Assembly: GCF_022024275.1 (NCBI RefSeq)
Contig: NZ_CP091804.1
Span: 248,001 to 312,000, forward strand
DNA from: Sphingopyxis sp. BSN-002
GTDB lineage: Bacteria; Pseudomonadota; Alphaproteobacteria; Sphingomonadales; Sphingomonadaceae
DNA: 64,000 nt
Direction of reading: 5' to 3'
A program made the translations under genes and the position numbers. Below, piece by piece: positions 28,679 to 40,254 of this stretch (the first letter of the stretch is position 1; each line of letters opens with the position of its first letter). The notes below the pieces were generated by a model, which worked only from the letters and a program-made list of their open reading frames with translations, was not told where the DNA came from and searched no databases.

Positions 28679-28746
28679 CGTCACCCCGGCGAAGGCCGGG
28701 GTCTCAAGGTCGAGGCATTGAGATTCCGGCCTTCGCCGGAATGACG
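28679..28746. repeat. REP-like palindromic intergenic element
   Basis: Two 29-base arms (28679-28707 and 28718-28746) are inverted copies matching at 25 of 29 positions, with a 10-base loop. Each arm contains its own short hairpin around CCGGCGAAGGCCGG. It fills the gap between the two acyl-CoA dehydrogenase genes. This looks like a genome-wide palindromic repeat family; only one copy is in this window. Confidence 0.75.
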
Positions 28747-28753
28747 GATATTT

Positions 28754-29947
28754 TCAGAGGCCGAGCACCATCTTCGCGATGATGTTGCGCTGGATCTCGT
28801 TCGATCCGCCGTAGATCGTCGTCTTGCGCATGTTGAAATAGGTCGGCGCGGCGCGATGGGCATAGTCGGGCCCGATCGGATGCTCGTTGTCGCCTTCGCC
28901 GAACCCGCGGAAATAGGGTGCGCCATAATGGCCGACCGCTTCGAGCGTCAACTCGGTCAGCCGCTGCTGGATTTCCGAACCCTTGATCTTGAGCAGGCTT
29001 GATTCCGGTCCCGGGCCCTTGCCGGCGTTCGGACCGGCGAGGCTGCGGAGCTCGGTGAATTCGAGCGCGGTCAGATCGACTTCGAGCTCGGCGATCTTGC
29101 GCTTGAAGAAGGGATTCTGAAGCAGCGGCTTGTCGCCGTCGACCTCGGTGCGTGCGATCGCCTTCACCTTCTCGACCCCGCGCTTCGACGCGGCAACGCC
29201 GGCGATGCCGGTGCGTTCGTGTGCGAGCAGGAACTTGGCGCAGGTCCAGCCCTTGTTCTCGTCATAGACGCGCTGCGATTGCGGAACGCGGACGTCCTCG
29301 AGCCACACTTCGTTCACCTCATGCTCGCCGCCGAGCGTGATGATCGGACGCACGGTGATGCCCGGCGACTTCATGTCGATCAGCAGGAACGAAATACCTT
29401 CCTGCTGCTTGGCTTCCTTGTCGGTGCGGACGAGGAAGAAGCCCCAGTCGGCATATTGCGCCATCGTCGTCCAGGTCTTCTGTCCGTTGACGATATAATC
29501 GTCGCCGTCGGGAACCGCCGCCGTGCGAAGCGAGGCAAGGTCCGATCCCGAGCCGGGTTCCGAATAACCCTGACACCACCAATCCTCGCCCGACAGGATG
29601 CGCGGCAGGAAATAGGCCTTCTGTTCGGGCGTGCCGAACGTGTAGATCACCGGGCCGACCATCGCGAGCCCGAAGGGCATCAGGCGGATGCAGTCGGCGC
29701 GCGCGGTTTCCTCGGAGAAGATGAAGCGCTGCGTCGGGGTCCAGCCGGTGCCGCCATATTCGACTGGCCACGCGGGTGCGACCCAGCCCTTCTTGTAGAG
29801 CACCTTGTGCCAGGCGAGAAAATCTTCCTTGGACATCTCCTCGCCCTCATCCTGCTTTCCGCGCAGTTCAGGCGGGTAATTTTCGGCGATGAAGTCGCGC
29901 ACTTCCTTCTGGAAGGCGAGATCTTCCGGGCTGAATTCCATGTCCAT
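28754..29947 (-). CDS. Acyl-CoA dehydrogenase (first subunit of a pair)
   Basis: A 397-residue flavoprotein. It shows CQGYSEPGSGSDLASLRT (substrate/FAD region), WTTMAQYADWGFFLVRT (FAD region) and the C-terminal TTIYGGSNEIQRNIIAK. Where medium-chain enzymes have YEG with the catalytic glutamate, this one reads YGG, as in several bacterial FadE proteins that work as heteromers. It is the first gene of a two-gene unit with the 379-residue paralogue. A LiuR-like site lies 42 bases upstream. Confidence 0.88.
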   Translation of the reverse strand: MDMEFSPEDLAFQKEVRDFIAENYPPELRGKQDEGEEMSKEDFLAWHKVLYKKGWVAPAWPVEYGGTGWTPTQRFIFSEETARADCIRLMPFGLAMVGPVIYTFGTPEQKAYFLPRILSGEDWWCQGYSEPGSGSDLASLRTAAVPDGDDYIVNGQKTWTTMAQYADWGFFLVRTDKEAKQQEGISFLLIDMKSPGITVRPIITLGGEHEVNEVWLEDVRVPQSQRVYDENKGWTCAKFLLAHERTGIAGVAASKRGVEKVKAIARTEVDGDKPLLQNPFFKRKIAELEVDLTALEFTELRSLAGPNAGKGPGPESSLLKIKGSEIQQRLTELTLEAVGHYGAPYFRGFGEGDNEHPIGPDYAHRAAPTYFNMRKTTIYGGSNEIQRNIIAKMVLGL

Positions 29948-29988
29948 TATGATTCTCCCACAGGGCTATGGCGCCTTTATAGGAGGCG

Positions 29989-30005
29989 CTCACGTTTACG
30001 TAAAG
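29989..30005. promoter_or_regulatory. Candidate LiuR-type operator
   Basis: CTCACGTTTACGTAAAG contains ACGT-TT-ACGT and the palindrome TTTACGTAAA (29995-30004). From memory this resembles the MerR-family LiuR motif that controls acyl-CoA/branched-chain catabolism genes in proteobacteria. It lies in the divergent gap between the acyl-CoA dehydrogenase operon and the MBL-fold gene. Confidence 0.4.
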
Positions 30006-30103
30006 GTAAGTTGCGAGCCGCAACCCATTGTGGCAAGACTGCGCCCGTCGTCGCGGCTTGTCCAGCGACGTCAAACGAGAAAAACAACATGGCGGAGGGG
30101 GCG

Positions 30104-31180
30104 ATGAAGAAGGGCTTGCGGGCGCTTGCCGGATTGCTGTTGCTGATCGGGATTCTGGCCGGCGCGGGGATGCTTTTCCAGCAACAGATTGGAATGTGGC
30201 TGTTTCAGCGCGGGGTCGACCGTGGCGCCGGACGCGACAATCTGGCGTCGCTGCCCGACGGTCTTCACATCGGCCTATGCGGCACCGGATCCCCGCTCCC
30301 GAACCGCGACCGCGCGGGTGCCTGTACCGTCGTCATTGCGGGCAAGGCGATGTTCGTCGTCGATGCCGGCGAAGGAGGCGCCCGCAACATAGCGTTGATG
30401 GGTTTGCCCAACAGCAAGATCCGCGCGTTGTTCCTGACACACTATCATTCTGACCACATCGACGGACTGGGGCCGATGATGCTGCTTCGCTGGACGGCAA
30501 GCGGCAACACCGCTCCCCTTCCCGTCTATGGGCCGACGGGCGTCGAGGCGGTAATCGCCGGCTTCAGCACCGCCTATGCCGCCGACAACGGCTATCGCAC
30601 CGCGCACCATGGACCGAAGATAACCCCGCCGCAGGCCGCCGGCGGCGTTGCGATGCCCTTCGCCGTTCCGACGGCACCGACCGTCGTCTATGAAGCCGAC
30701 GGACTGAAGGTCACCGCCTTTCCGGTCGACCACCGCCCGGTCCAGCCGGCTGTCGGCTATCGGTTCGACTACAAGGGTCGCAGCGTCACGATCAGTGGCG
30801 ACACCGGCAAGTCGAAGATGGTCGAGACCGTCGCGAAAGGAAGCGACCTGCTGATCCACGAAGCGCTCCAGCCCGAAATGGTGACGAAGCTCGCGGCGCG
30901 TCTGAAGGCCGCCGGCCGCCCGCAGACGGCGCAGATCATGCGCGATATTATCGATTATCACGCGACGCCGGCACAGGCGGCCGAAAGTGCGCAGATCGCA
31001 GGCGTGAAGATGCTCGTGCTCAGCCACATCGTGCCGCCCTATCCGATGCGGTACCTCAACGCGGCGTTTCTGGGCGATGCGAAGGACAAGTTCGCCGGGC
31101 CGCTCTTCGTCGGCGAGGATGGCGATTATTATTCGCTTCCCTCAGGATCGAAGGCGATCGAGCGGGGGAGCTGGTTCTAG
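30104..31180 (+). CDS. Membrane-anchored or exported MBL-fold hydrolase, RNase Z-like
   Basis: A 358-residue protein beginning with one hydrophobic helix (ALAGLLLLIGILAGAGMLF). The MBL core has CGTGSPLPNRDRAG, FVVDAGEGGARN, the metal site THYHSDHIDGLGPM, SGDTGKS and a late histidine in LSHIVPPYP. The layout is that of ribonuclease Z/arylsulfatase-like MBL proteins, but export makes tRNA processing unlikely. The ATG at 30104 is supported by GGAGGGG just upstream; ATG 30089 is the alternative. Confidence 0.83.
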   Translation: MKKGLRALAGLLLLIGILAGAGMLFQQQIGMWLFQRGVDRGAGRDNLASLPDGLHIGLCGTGSPLPNRDRAGACTVVIAGKAMFVVDAGEGGARNIALMGLPNSKIRALFLTHYHSDHIDGLGPMMLLRWTASGNTAPLPVYGPTGVEAVIAGFSTAYAADNGYRTAHHGPKITPPQAAGGVAMPFAVPTAPTVVYEADGLKVTAFPVDHRPVQPAVGYRFDYKGRSVTISGDTGKSKMVETVAKGSDLLIHEALQPEMVTKLAARLKAAGRPQTAQIMRDIIDYHATPAQAAESAQIAGVKMLVLSHIVPPYPMRYLNAAFLGDAKDKFAGPLFVGEDGDYYSLPSGSKAIERGSWF

Positions 31181-32055
31181 GCGCGCGTCATCACGATGAC
31201 CGCGCCGTCGCTTGCATAGGCGCCGCGCCGTTCTGCGATCGTCAAGATGACCGGCGTCGCGACTCCCTCGCGCGTCACCAATGCCGACACAAGGCGCGCC
31301 GGAATGCCCGCCCGGAAAACACCCTCAAGAGCTTCGGCGAAGGCCGCGCGTTCGCTCATTGCGAGCAGCGCCGAAAAGCGGACTCGCCGGATGGCGGAGG
31401 GGTCTACGCCGACGAGCGCTGTCAAGGCATCGTTCGCGTCCTCGATCATCTCGCGCACCGTTATGCTCGCACGGGCGATCAAGCCCTGCGCCTCCATCGC
31501 GGCCAGCGTCGCCTCTCGCGTATCGTTCATGGCGACATCGTCCATTGTTGCGCTGATATCGCGGACGATCAGCGCGCCGCCGACGGGCACCGGAATCAGG
31601 TCGACGCGCGCCCACTGCCGCGGCCGCAGCAGACTCGGAATGTCGCCGGAGAAGCGTTCGCGATGGACGAGCAGACGGTGAATGTGACTGGATAGCAGAT
31701 TGCCCTGTAGTCCGGGGAGCACATCGGCGAGTTCTTGCCCGATCAGCGCTGCCGCCGGCCGTTCGATCATGTCGCTCGCCGCCGGGTTGAGCATCGCGAC
31801 CCGCCACGTGCTGTCGATCACGATTATGCCGTCGCGGACTGCATCGACCAGGCCGGGAAGCGAAGCCTGCAGATAGTCGGCTTGCGGGCTGTGGCCGTCG
31901 AGACGTCGATAGTCGTCGAGCGAGATCAGTACATGCGCGTCCTTGCCATGATGCGTGACCACCACCGGTTTTCGCGCGGCCTGCAACCGCCAGCTGGCGA
32001 AGCCGCGAATGAAGTCTGCCGCCGATACGCGTTGTGGTTCCTGTGCCGATGCCAC
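31177..32055 (-). CDS. Phd/YefM-like N-terminal domain fused to PAS domains
   Basis: A 292-residue protein. Residues ~9-53 (VSAADFIRGFASWR, then PVVVTHHGKDAHVLISLDDY) match the Phd/YefM antitoxin DNA-binding fold. It continues into a PAS domain (about 65-165; IIVIDSTWRVAMLNPAA) and a second PAS-like region (about 180-292). No toxin gene is adjacent. The GTG start at 32055 is chosen because GGGAGG sits six bases upstream and it precedes the Phd-like region. I infer a sensory DNA-binding regulator; the ligand and targets are unknown. Confidence 0.72.
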   Translation of the reverse strand: MASAQEPQRVSAADFIRGFASWRLQAARKPVVVTHHGKDAHVLISLDDYRRLDGHSPQADYLQASLPGLVDAVRDGIIVIDSTWRVAMLNPAASDMIERPAAALIGQELADVLPGLQGNLLSSHIHRLLVHRERFSGDIPSLLRPRQWARVDLIPVPVGGALIVRDISATMDDVAMNDTREATLAAMEAQGLIARASITVREMIEDANDALTALVGVDPSAIRRVRFSALLAMSERAAFAEALEGVFRAGIPARLVSALVTREGVATPVILTIAERRGAYASDGAVIVMTRA

Positions 32056-32149
32056 CCCTCGCCTCCCATGGTTGGCTCTTGCGACCTTTATGGCGAATGG
32101 AGCAGCATTTTGGCGTCGATAACGGTCCGATCTGGCGCCGCTGTGACCG

Positions 32150-33769
32150 CTAGACCAGCTTTGCCTTGCCGCAACGCAGGGCATTCACGCGGGCGTCGGC
32201 TTCGCCGATGTGGACGCCCAGCGTGCCGGTAATGCTTTCGAGGACACCGTCGAGGACCGGCGCGGCGAGCCCGACCGTATCACCGACCAGGGTGGTCAGC
32301 GCCTTGGCGTTGAGGCCGAGGCCGAGGATGTTGACCTTAAGGTCCATGCGTTCGGCGAGCGACTTGGCGGCGCCAGCGACAAGACCGCTGCTCTCGACCG
32401 TCTTGACCGTGCCACGATCGATGTCATCGCGCGAGAAACTTGCGGGTTTCTGGTTCAGGTCGGACAGCACCAGCTCGGCCTTAGCCTCGACGCTGGCGAG
32501 CGGCAGCTTGACCAGCTTGGCCGCTGTGGGATCGAGCGGGCGCTGCATATTCCGGAAATCGCTGTCGCTGACCTTTCCGATCGCGAGCGTTGCAGGAGAT
32601 GCCGTGATGCCGAGGTTCACCGCGCGACTGCTTCCCGGTCGGCAGTCGATGTCGGTGATCCGTGCCGAGGCCGATCCGAGTTCAGCAAACACGGGTATTT
32701 CGACGGTCGCGAGCGGCGTCGCTACCTTGGTTTCCATTTTCAGGCGCACCTGCGCGGTCCGGACGATTACCTGCTGGTTGTCGGTCACTGCAATCAGGGG
32801 CGACTGCGCGGGCGGTTCGCCGATGAGCAGCGCGACATTGATTCCCGACCCGCCGGGCAGGCTGCTCGCGACCGACATGTCGACCTGTCGGTTGGCGTTG
32901 GACAGCAGCAGCATCGAACGGAGCAGGCTGAGCGCATTGACCTTGACCGGATTGGCCGGGTCGACACGGATACTGGACGAACGGGGCCCGAGATCGATTG
33001 CGCGGGAGGGGAAGAGGCTGCGCGGCAGGGCGGTGTCGGCAATCCGGCCGACGGCAGACGCGACGCGCCCGTCAGTGGTCGATTTCGACAATGCCGAAAG
33101 CACCTGCGGCAGCGTCGCCTGCGTGTCCAGCGTCTGGCCGAACGTCAGCACATCGGCGTCGAGTTCGGTTCGCAGTGCTTCGGAAAATGCGAGCAGGTCG
33201 ACGTCGGCACTGGCGAGCGCGTTATAGTCCATCACCGACAGATTGACCTGGCTGCCGGTAAGCGCCGACAGCAAGGCATTGGGAACCCCGCCATGGACAG
33301 CTGCGACGCGCGAGCCGAGCGAGAAGGCTGCATAGCCGCGGCGTGCTCCCGTCGCCGATGCGCTGATCATGGTGTCCTCGCGCCCGGTGAGAAAGCGGCC
33401 GAAGAACATCGGACGGTCGCGCGTCAACCGGATCCGCACGGCGTTGGGCGAAGCGCCGCCCGCCGCGAAACGTTGCTCGGCAACGACCTTTGCGTCGGGC
33501 GTATAGGTGCCGGGCGTCAGCGACGCGATGGCGATACCGCAGTCGCAATTGGCGGCGATGATCCGCTCTGCGGCTGCGCGCTCCTCGCCCGGTCGCCCAG
33601 CGGCAGCGAGCGCGGCGGCATCGGCGATCCCCTGCAGCTTGCGGCGATCGAGGTAGAAGGAGCCGACGTCGACCGCGAGCGCGGCCGACCCGATGAGCAT
33701 CGTCAGCCCCGCAGCCGAAGCGATGCTGATACTTGCGCGCGTGTCGCGAAAGAAATGCGTGATTGTCAT
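32150..33769 (-). CDS. TadG-like pilus-assembly/secreted protein
   Basis: A 539-residue protein with an N-terminal type IV-pilin-like hydrophobic segment (ASAAGLTMLIGSAALAVDVGSFYLDRRKLQGIADAAALAAA), the TadG/TadE_N signature. The rest is a long, low-complexity extracellular region without recognised domain. It follows the tadE-like gene with three bases between them. No other tad/cpa genes are in the window, so it may serve a remote Flp-pilus locus. Confidence 0.78.
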   Translation of the reverse strand: MTITHFFRDTRASISIASAAGLTMLIGSAALAVDVGSFYLDRRKLQGIADAAALAAAGRPGEERAAAERIIAANCDCGIAIASLTPGTYTPDAKVVAEQRFAAGGASPNAVRIRLTRDRPMFFGRFLTGREDTMISASATGARRGYAAFSLGSRVAAVHGGVPNALLSALTGSQVNLSVMDYNALASADVDLLAFSEALRTELDADVLTFGQTLDTQATLPQVLSALSKSTTDGRVASAVGRIADTALPRSLFPSRAIDLGPRSSSIRVDPANPVKVNALSLLRSMLLLSNANRQVDMSVASSLPGGSGINVALLIGEPPAQSPLIAVTDNQQVIVRTAQVRLKMETKVATPLATVEIPVFAELGSASARITDIDCRPGSSRAVNLGITASPATLAIGKVSDSDFRNMQRPLDPTAAKLVKLPLASVEAKAELVLSDLNQKPASFSRDDIDRGTVKTVESSGLVAGAAKSLAERMDLKVNILGLGLNAKALTTLVGDTVGLAAPVLDGVLESITGTLGVHIGEADARVNALRCGKAKLV

Positions 33770-33772
33770 GGT

Positions 33773-34195
33773 TCAGTCCACCGGGAGTTCGAATGTCGCG
33801 CTGGCGCGGATCACGTTTCCGGGCGACGGGACGAAGGAGGATCGGAGGAAGCTGGTCGGCGGCACGGTATAGGTTACCACGACGGTGACGGCTTCGGTTG
33901 TCTCGCTGACGCCGACCGTTCGCGTGGCCGGCGTGAAGCCCCCGATGTTCGCCATGCTACGGTCGACGGCCCGCACCGCAATCGCGCGGCGGTCGGCGGT
34001 GTCGAGGCCGACGATCGCCGCGCGCGCGCCGTCGTTCGCTGCCTGCTGCACATTATGCGCGAGCAGGAAATACTGGCCATAGATCAGGATGCCGAGCGCG
34101 AGCGCCAGGAAGAGCGGCAGGACGAGCGCCATCTCGACGATTGCCGCTGCGGATTCATTGCGGGCGAGCCGCACCGGGAAAGCCGAACAGGTCAT
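33773..34195 (-). CDS. TadE-like pseudopilin family protein
   Basis: A 140-residue protein with the TadE domain: an N-terminal positive stretch, AAAIVEMALVLPLFLALALGILIYG with the conserved glutamate after the cleavage region, and QYFLLAHNVQQAANDGARAA. It is processed and assembled by tight-adherence pilus machinery in relatives. It is the first gene of a two-gene unit with the TadG-like gene. Confidence 0.82.
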   Translation of the reverse strand: MTCSAFPVRLARNESAAAIVEMALVLPLFLALALGILIYGQYFLLAHNVQQAANDGARAAIVGLDTADRRAIAVRAVDRSMANIGGFTPATRTVGVSETTEAVTVVVTYTVPPTSFLRSSFVPSPGNVIRASATFELPVD

Positions 34196-34354
34196 GGGAC
34201 GCAGAATGGAGCGCTCCGATGAACGCCGCGTCGAACCGGTGCCCTGGCAATTTTTCGCATTTTACGAAAAGGCCCGTGAGCCTTGCGCGGGCGAATTTCG
34301 CGCCGTCACCGGACCGTTAAGGGCCCGACGACGGCGCGATCCCTAAAATCCGAA

Positions 34355-35239
34355 CTATTCAGCGGCGGTTGCCGCCTCGAGCTTGTCTTGCGTGCGCAGA
34401 TCGAAGTCCGATGCATCGTGCCGTTCGCGCAGCTGGCTTGCCGGATCGCCCATCACACGGTTGACCATACGGCCGCGCTTCACGGCGGGACGCTCGGCCA
34501 GCTGGTCGGTCCAGCGGATGACATTCCTGTATTCCTGCACCTGCAGGAACTCGCCGGCGTCATAGACCAGTCCTTTGACGAGCGCGCCATACCAGGGCCA
34601 GATCGCCATGTCGGCGATCGTATAGTCGGTGCCGGCGATATACTCGCTCTCCGCCAGACGCCGGTCGAGCACGTCGAGCTGGCGCTTCACTTCCATGGCA
34701 TAGCGGTTGATCGGATATTCCTGCTTCGTCGGCGCATAGGCATAGAAGTGGCCGAAGCCGCCGCCGAGAAACGGCGCGCTGCCCATCTGCCACATCAGCC
34801 ACGACAGCGTCTCTGCGCGTTTCGCGGTGTCGGTCGGCAGGAAGGCGCCAAACTTCTCCGCAAGGTGGATCAGGATCGCACCCGATTCAAAGACGCGGAT
34901 CGGCTCGGCACCGCTGCGGTCGACGAGTACGGGAATCTTGCTGTTCGGGTTCGCCGCGACATAGCCGCTCGAAAACTGGTCGCCCTCACCGATATTGATC
35001 AGCCAGGCGTCATATTCGGCGCCGTCATGGCCCGCCGCCAGCAGCTCTTCGAGAAGCACCGTGACCTTCACGCCATTGGGCGTTCCGAGCGAATAGAGTT
35101 GCAGCGGGTGCTTGCCGACCGGCAAATCCTTGTCGTGCGTCGGGCCGGCGACCGGGCGGTTGATGTTCGCGAAGCGACCGCCGCTTTCCTTGTCCCAGGT
35201 CCAGATCTTCGGCGGCACATATTCGGTCTGATCGGTCAT
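34355..35239 (-). CDS. yghU: YghU-type glutathione S-transferase / disulfide-bond oxidoreductase
   Basis: A 294-residue protein of the nu-class GST family. It has YVPPKIWTWDKESGGRFANINRP at the N-terminus (quoted in part: the TWDKESGGRFA region is characteristic), a thioredoxin-fold domain with NPNSKIPVLVD and the GST C-terminal helical domain (YTIADMAIWPWYGALVKG). These enzymes bind two glutathiones and reduce organic hydroperoxides or disulfides. The start at 35239 is the family start; an in-frame extension to 35317 is unsupported. A partial palindrome (GTACTGACCGGTAC) lies about 25 bases upstream. Confidence 0.9.
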   Translation of the reverse strand: MTDQTEYVPPKIWTWDKESGGRFANINRPVAGPTHDKDLPVGKHPLQLYSLGTPNGVKVTVLLEELLAAGHDGAEYDAWLINIGEGDQFSSGYVAANPNSKIPVLVDRSGAEPIRVFESGAILIHLAEKFGAFLPTDTAKRAETLSWLMWQMGSAPFLGGGFGHFYAYAPTKQEYPINRYAMEVKRQLDVLDRRLAESEYIAGTDYTIADMAIWPWYGALVKGLVYDAGEFLQVQEYRNVIRWTDQLAERPAVKRGRMVNRVMGDPASQLRERHDASDFDLRTQDKLEAATAAE

Positions 35240-35313
35240 CGGCGACTCCTGCGCTAGATTTTGTACTGACCGGTACTTAATCGGCTCGTCGGGCGGCGTC
35301 CAGCGGTGCGCGC

Positions 35314-36492
35314 TCAAATAATCCTTTGCGCGCGCAAAGCCGAAATCGCGTCGGCGCTGTAACCGATCTCCATGAGGATCGCGTCGCTATGCTCCCCGAC
35401 TTGCGGTGCACGTGCGACGCCGGGCCTGGCGCTCGCCGACAGGCCGATGGGCGCCCGGATGAGCGGGACGTCCCCCGGCGCACCGGGATAGGTGACTGGT
35501 TCGACCAGTCCCATCGCCGCGACCTGCGGTTGAGCGAGTGCTTCGCTCGACCTGAGCACCGGAGCGGCAGGCACGCGTGCGGCGCCAAGCTGGGCGATCG
35601 CCTCGACGCTCGTCCGCGCGATGCACCATTGCTGCATGATGACGCTCAACTCCTCGCCATTGTCGCCGCGCAATATGTCGCTGGCATAGAGCGGGTCATC
35701 GACAAGTTCGGGTCGCCCGACCAGTTCCGCCCAGCGTGCGAAGATTCCGCCGCCGACGATCTGGGTAACGACCCATCCGTCGCGGGTACGGAAGATATCG
35801 GTCGGTCCCGAACTGAAGCTGCGATTGCCGATCGGCTGGCGCTCGATGCCGTTCAGGGCGTGGTCGATGGCGAGCGAATTGGTCATCGCGAGCGCGGTAC
35901 CGAGGAGGGATCCCGTTACGCACTGCCCCCTCCCCGTCGCCTCACGTTCACGCAGAGCGACCATGACGCCGAACGCCGTGTGCAACGCTGTACCGAAATC
36001 GACATAGTTGACCTGCGCGCGATACGGCTGATCGGGCGTGCCGGTCAAATGAACCGCCCCGGACATGGCCTGTCCGACTGCATCAAAGCCGACATTCTTC
36101 GCCAGCGGCCCCTCGCTGCCGAATGCCGACGCGGTTGCGAGGATGATGCGCGGATTGATCGCCGACAGGCTGTCGTAATCGAGGCCCAATTTGGCCAGCG
36201 CATCATACGGCAGGTTGGCCACGACGACATCGGCCGTCTCGACGAGCCGCCGGACGATCTCGCGCCCTTCGGGGCTGCCGGGTTTCAGCGTCAGGCAACG
36301 CTTGCCGCGGTTCATCTGCATGAACATCGCGCCCGATCCATCTTCGGCGACGGGCACGGTGTACCGATCGTCGTTGCCGCCGGGCGCCTCGATACGGATG
36401 ACGTCGGCGCCGTAGTCGCCGAGCAATGCTGCGCAATAGGGGCCCGCAATATAGCGGCCGAAATCGAGCACCCTTATTCCCGTCAGCGGCAC
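35314..36492 (-). CDS. CaiB/BaiF family (class III) CoA-transferase
   Basis: A 392-residue CoA transferase. It shows GIRVLDFGRYIAGPYCAALL and GADVIRIEAPGG at the N-terminus, MNRGKRCLTLK, and NYVDFGTALHTAFGV with the likely catalytic aspartate. The GTG at 36492 was chosen because GGGAGG lies six bases upstream; more upstream in-frame codons lack similarity. Class III enzymes move CoA between organic acids; which acid is unknown. It shares a ~140-base divergent region with the amidohydrolase gene. Confidence 0.86.
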   Translation of the reverse strand: MPLTGIRVLDFGRYIAGPYCAALLGDYGADVIRIEAPGGNDDRYTVPVAEDGSGAMFMQMNRGKRCLTLKPGSPEGREIVRRLVETADVVVANLPYDALAKLGLDYDSLSAINPRIILATASAFGSEGPLAKNVGFDAVGQAMSGAVHLTGTPDQPYRAQVNYVDFGTALHTAFGVMVALREREATGRGQCVTGSLLGTALAMTNSLAIDHALNGIERQPIGNRSFSSGPTDIFRTRDGWVVTQIVGGGIFARWAELVGRPELVDDPLYASDILRGDNGEELSVIMQQWCIARTSVEAIAQLGAARVPAAPVLRSSEALAQPQVAAMGLVEPVTYPGAPGDVPLIRAPIGLSASARPGVARAPQVGEHSDAILMEIGYSADAISALRAQRII

Positions 36493-36632
36493 ATCCGCCC
36501 TCCCCCGATCATTGTCTTTACCCGGCGCTAGCAGCCGCCCGTCGACCGTGCCAGTTCTTCGTCGAAACACGTCCTTGCATGTTCGCGGTCCAGCCATATG
36601 GTCACCACATAATTTCAACAGGGGATAATTTC

Positions 36633-39869
<3,237 letters not shown>

Positions 39870-39961
39870 TTAGCGGGCGCCCGGATGCGGCGGGTCGCGA
39901 TTTTGTGACGAGAGGGTTGCAAGTCTCGCGAGCCGCCGCTAGGGGCGTCCACTCTCAGCGA

Positions 39962-40051
39962 GGAGAGTTGGCTGAGTGGTCGAAAGCGTCGCACTCGAAA
40001 TGCGAAGTGCCGGCAACGGTACCGAGGGTTCGAATCCCTCACTCTCCTCCA
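39962..40051 (+). tRNA. tRNA-Ser (anticodon CGA)
   Basis: A 90-base class II tRNA. Acceptor GGAGAGT pairs with ACTCTCC (40041-40047); CCA is encoded at 40049-40051. The loop CTCGAAA carries anticodon CGA (39996-39998), reading UCG. T-arm GAGGG/CCCTC encloses TTCGAAT. The discriminator base 73 (40048) is T rather than the G seen in the other serine tRNA here. A strong terminator follows. Confidence 0.95.
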
Positions 40052-40083
40052 TTTTCTTATTTCCACACATCCCCGACCACCGG

Positions 40084-40111
40084 AAAAGGCCCAGGGAAAC
40101 CTGGGCTTTTT
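40084..40111 (+). terminator. Rho-independent terminator after tRNA-Ser(CGA)
   Basis: GCCCAGG-GAAA-CCTGGGC forms a perfect 7-base stem with a stable GAAA tetraloop, flanked by AAAA on the left and TTTTT on the right, so it could end transcription in either direction. It separates the tRNA from the SPFH-led cluster; the ~140 bases after it hold no gene that I can see. Confidence 0.88.
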
Positions 40112-40254
40112 CGATGAATCGCATCACCATGGATTACCGCGTGCCCGGGAGGCAGCAAAAGCCGGGCGTGCCGGGTTCAAAAAGCGGACACGCCCCATCT
40201 TGCAAAAAACCTCGCCGTCGATAACGTCGAACTTTATTGCGATGGCGGGGTTTT

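Noticed and set aside
31177..32055. Toxin-antitoxin locus
   Set aside because: Only an antitoxin-like domain is found; neighbouring genes are an MBL-fold enzyme and TadG-like protein, and no small toxin frame is present.
32210..34222. 670-codon plus-strand open frame over tadG/tadE-like genes
   Set aside because: Low-complexity Arg/Asp-rich product, no signal peptide or motif; shadow of the minus-strand genes.
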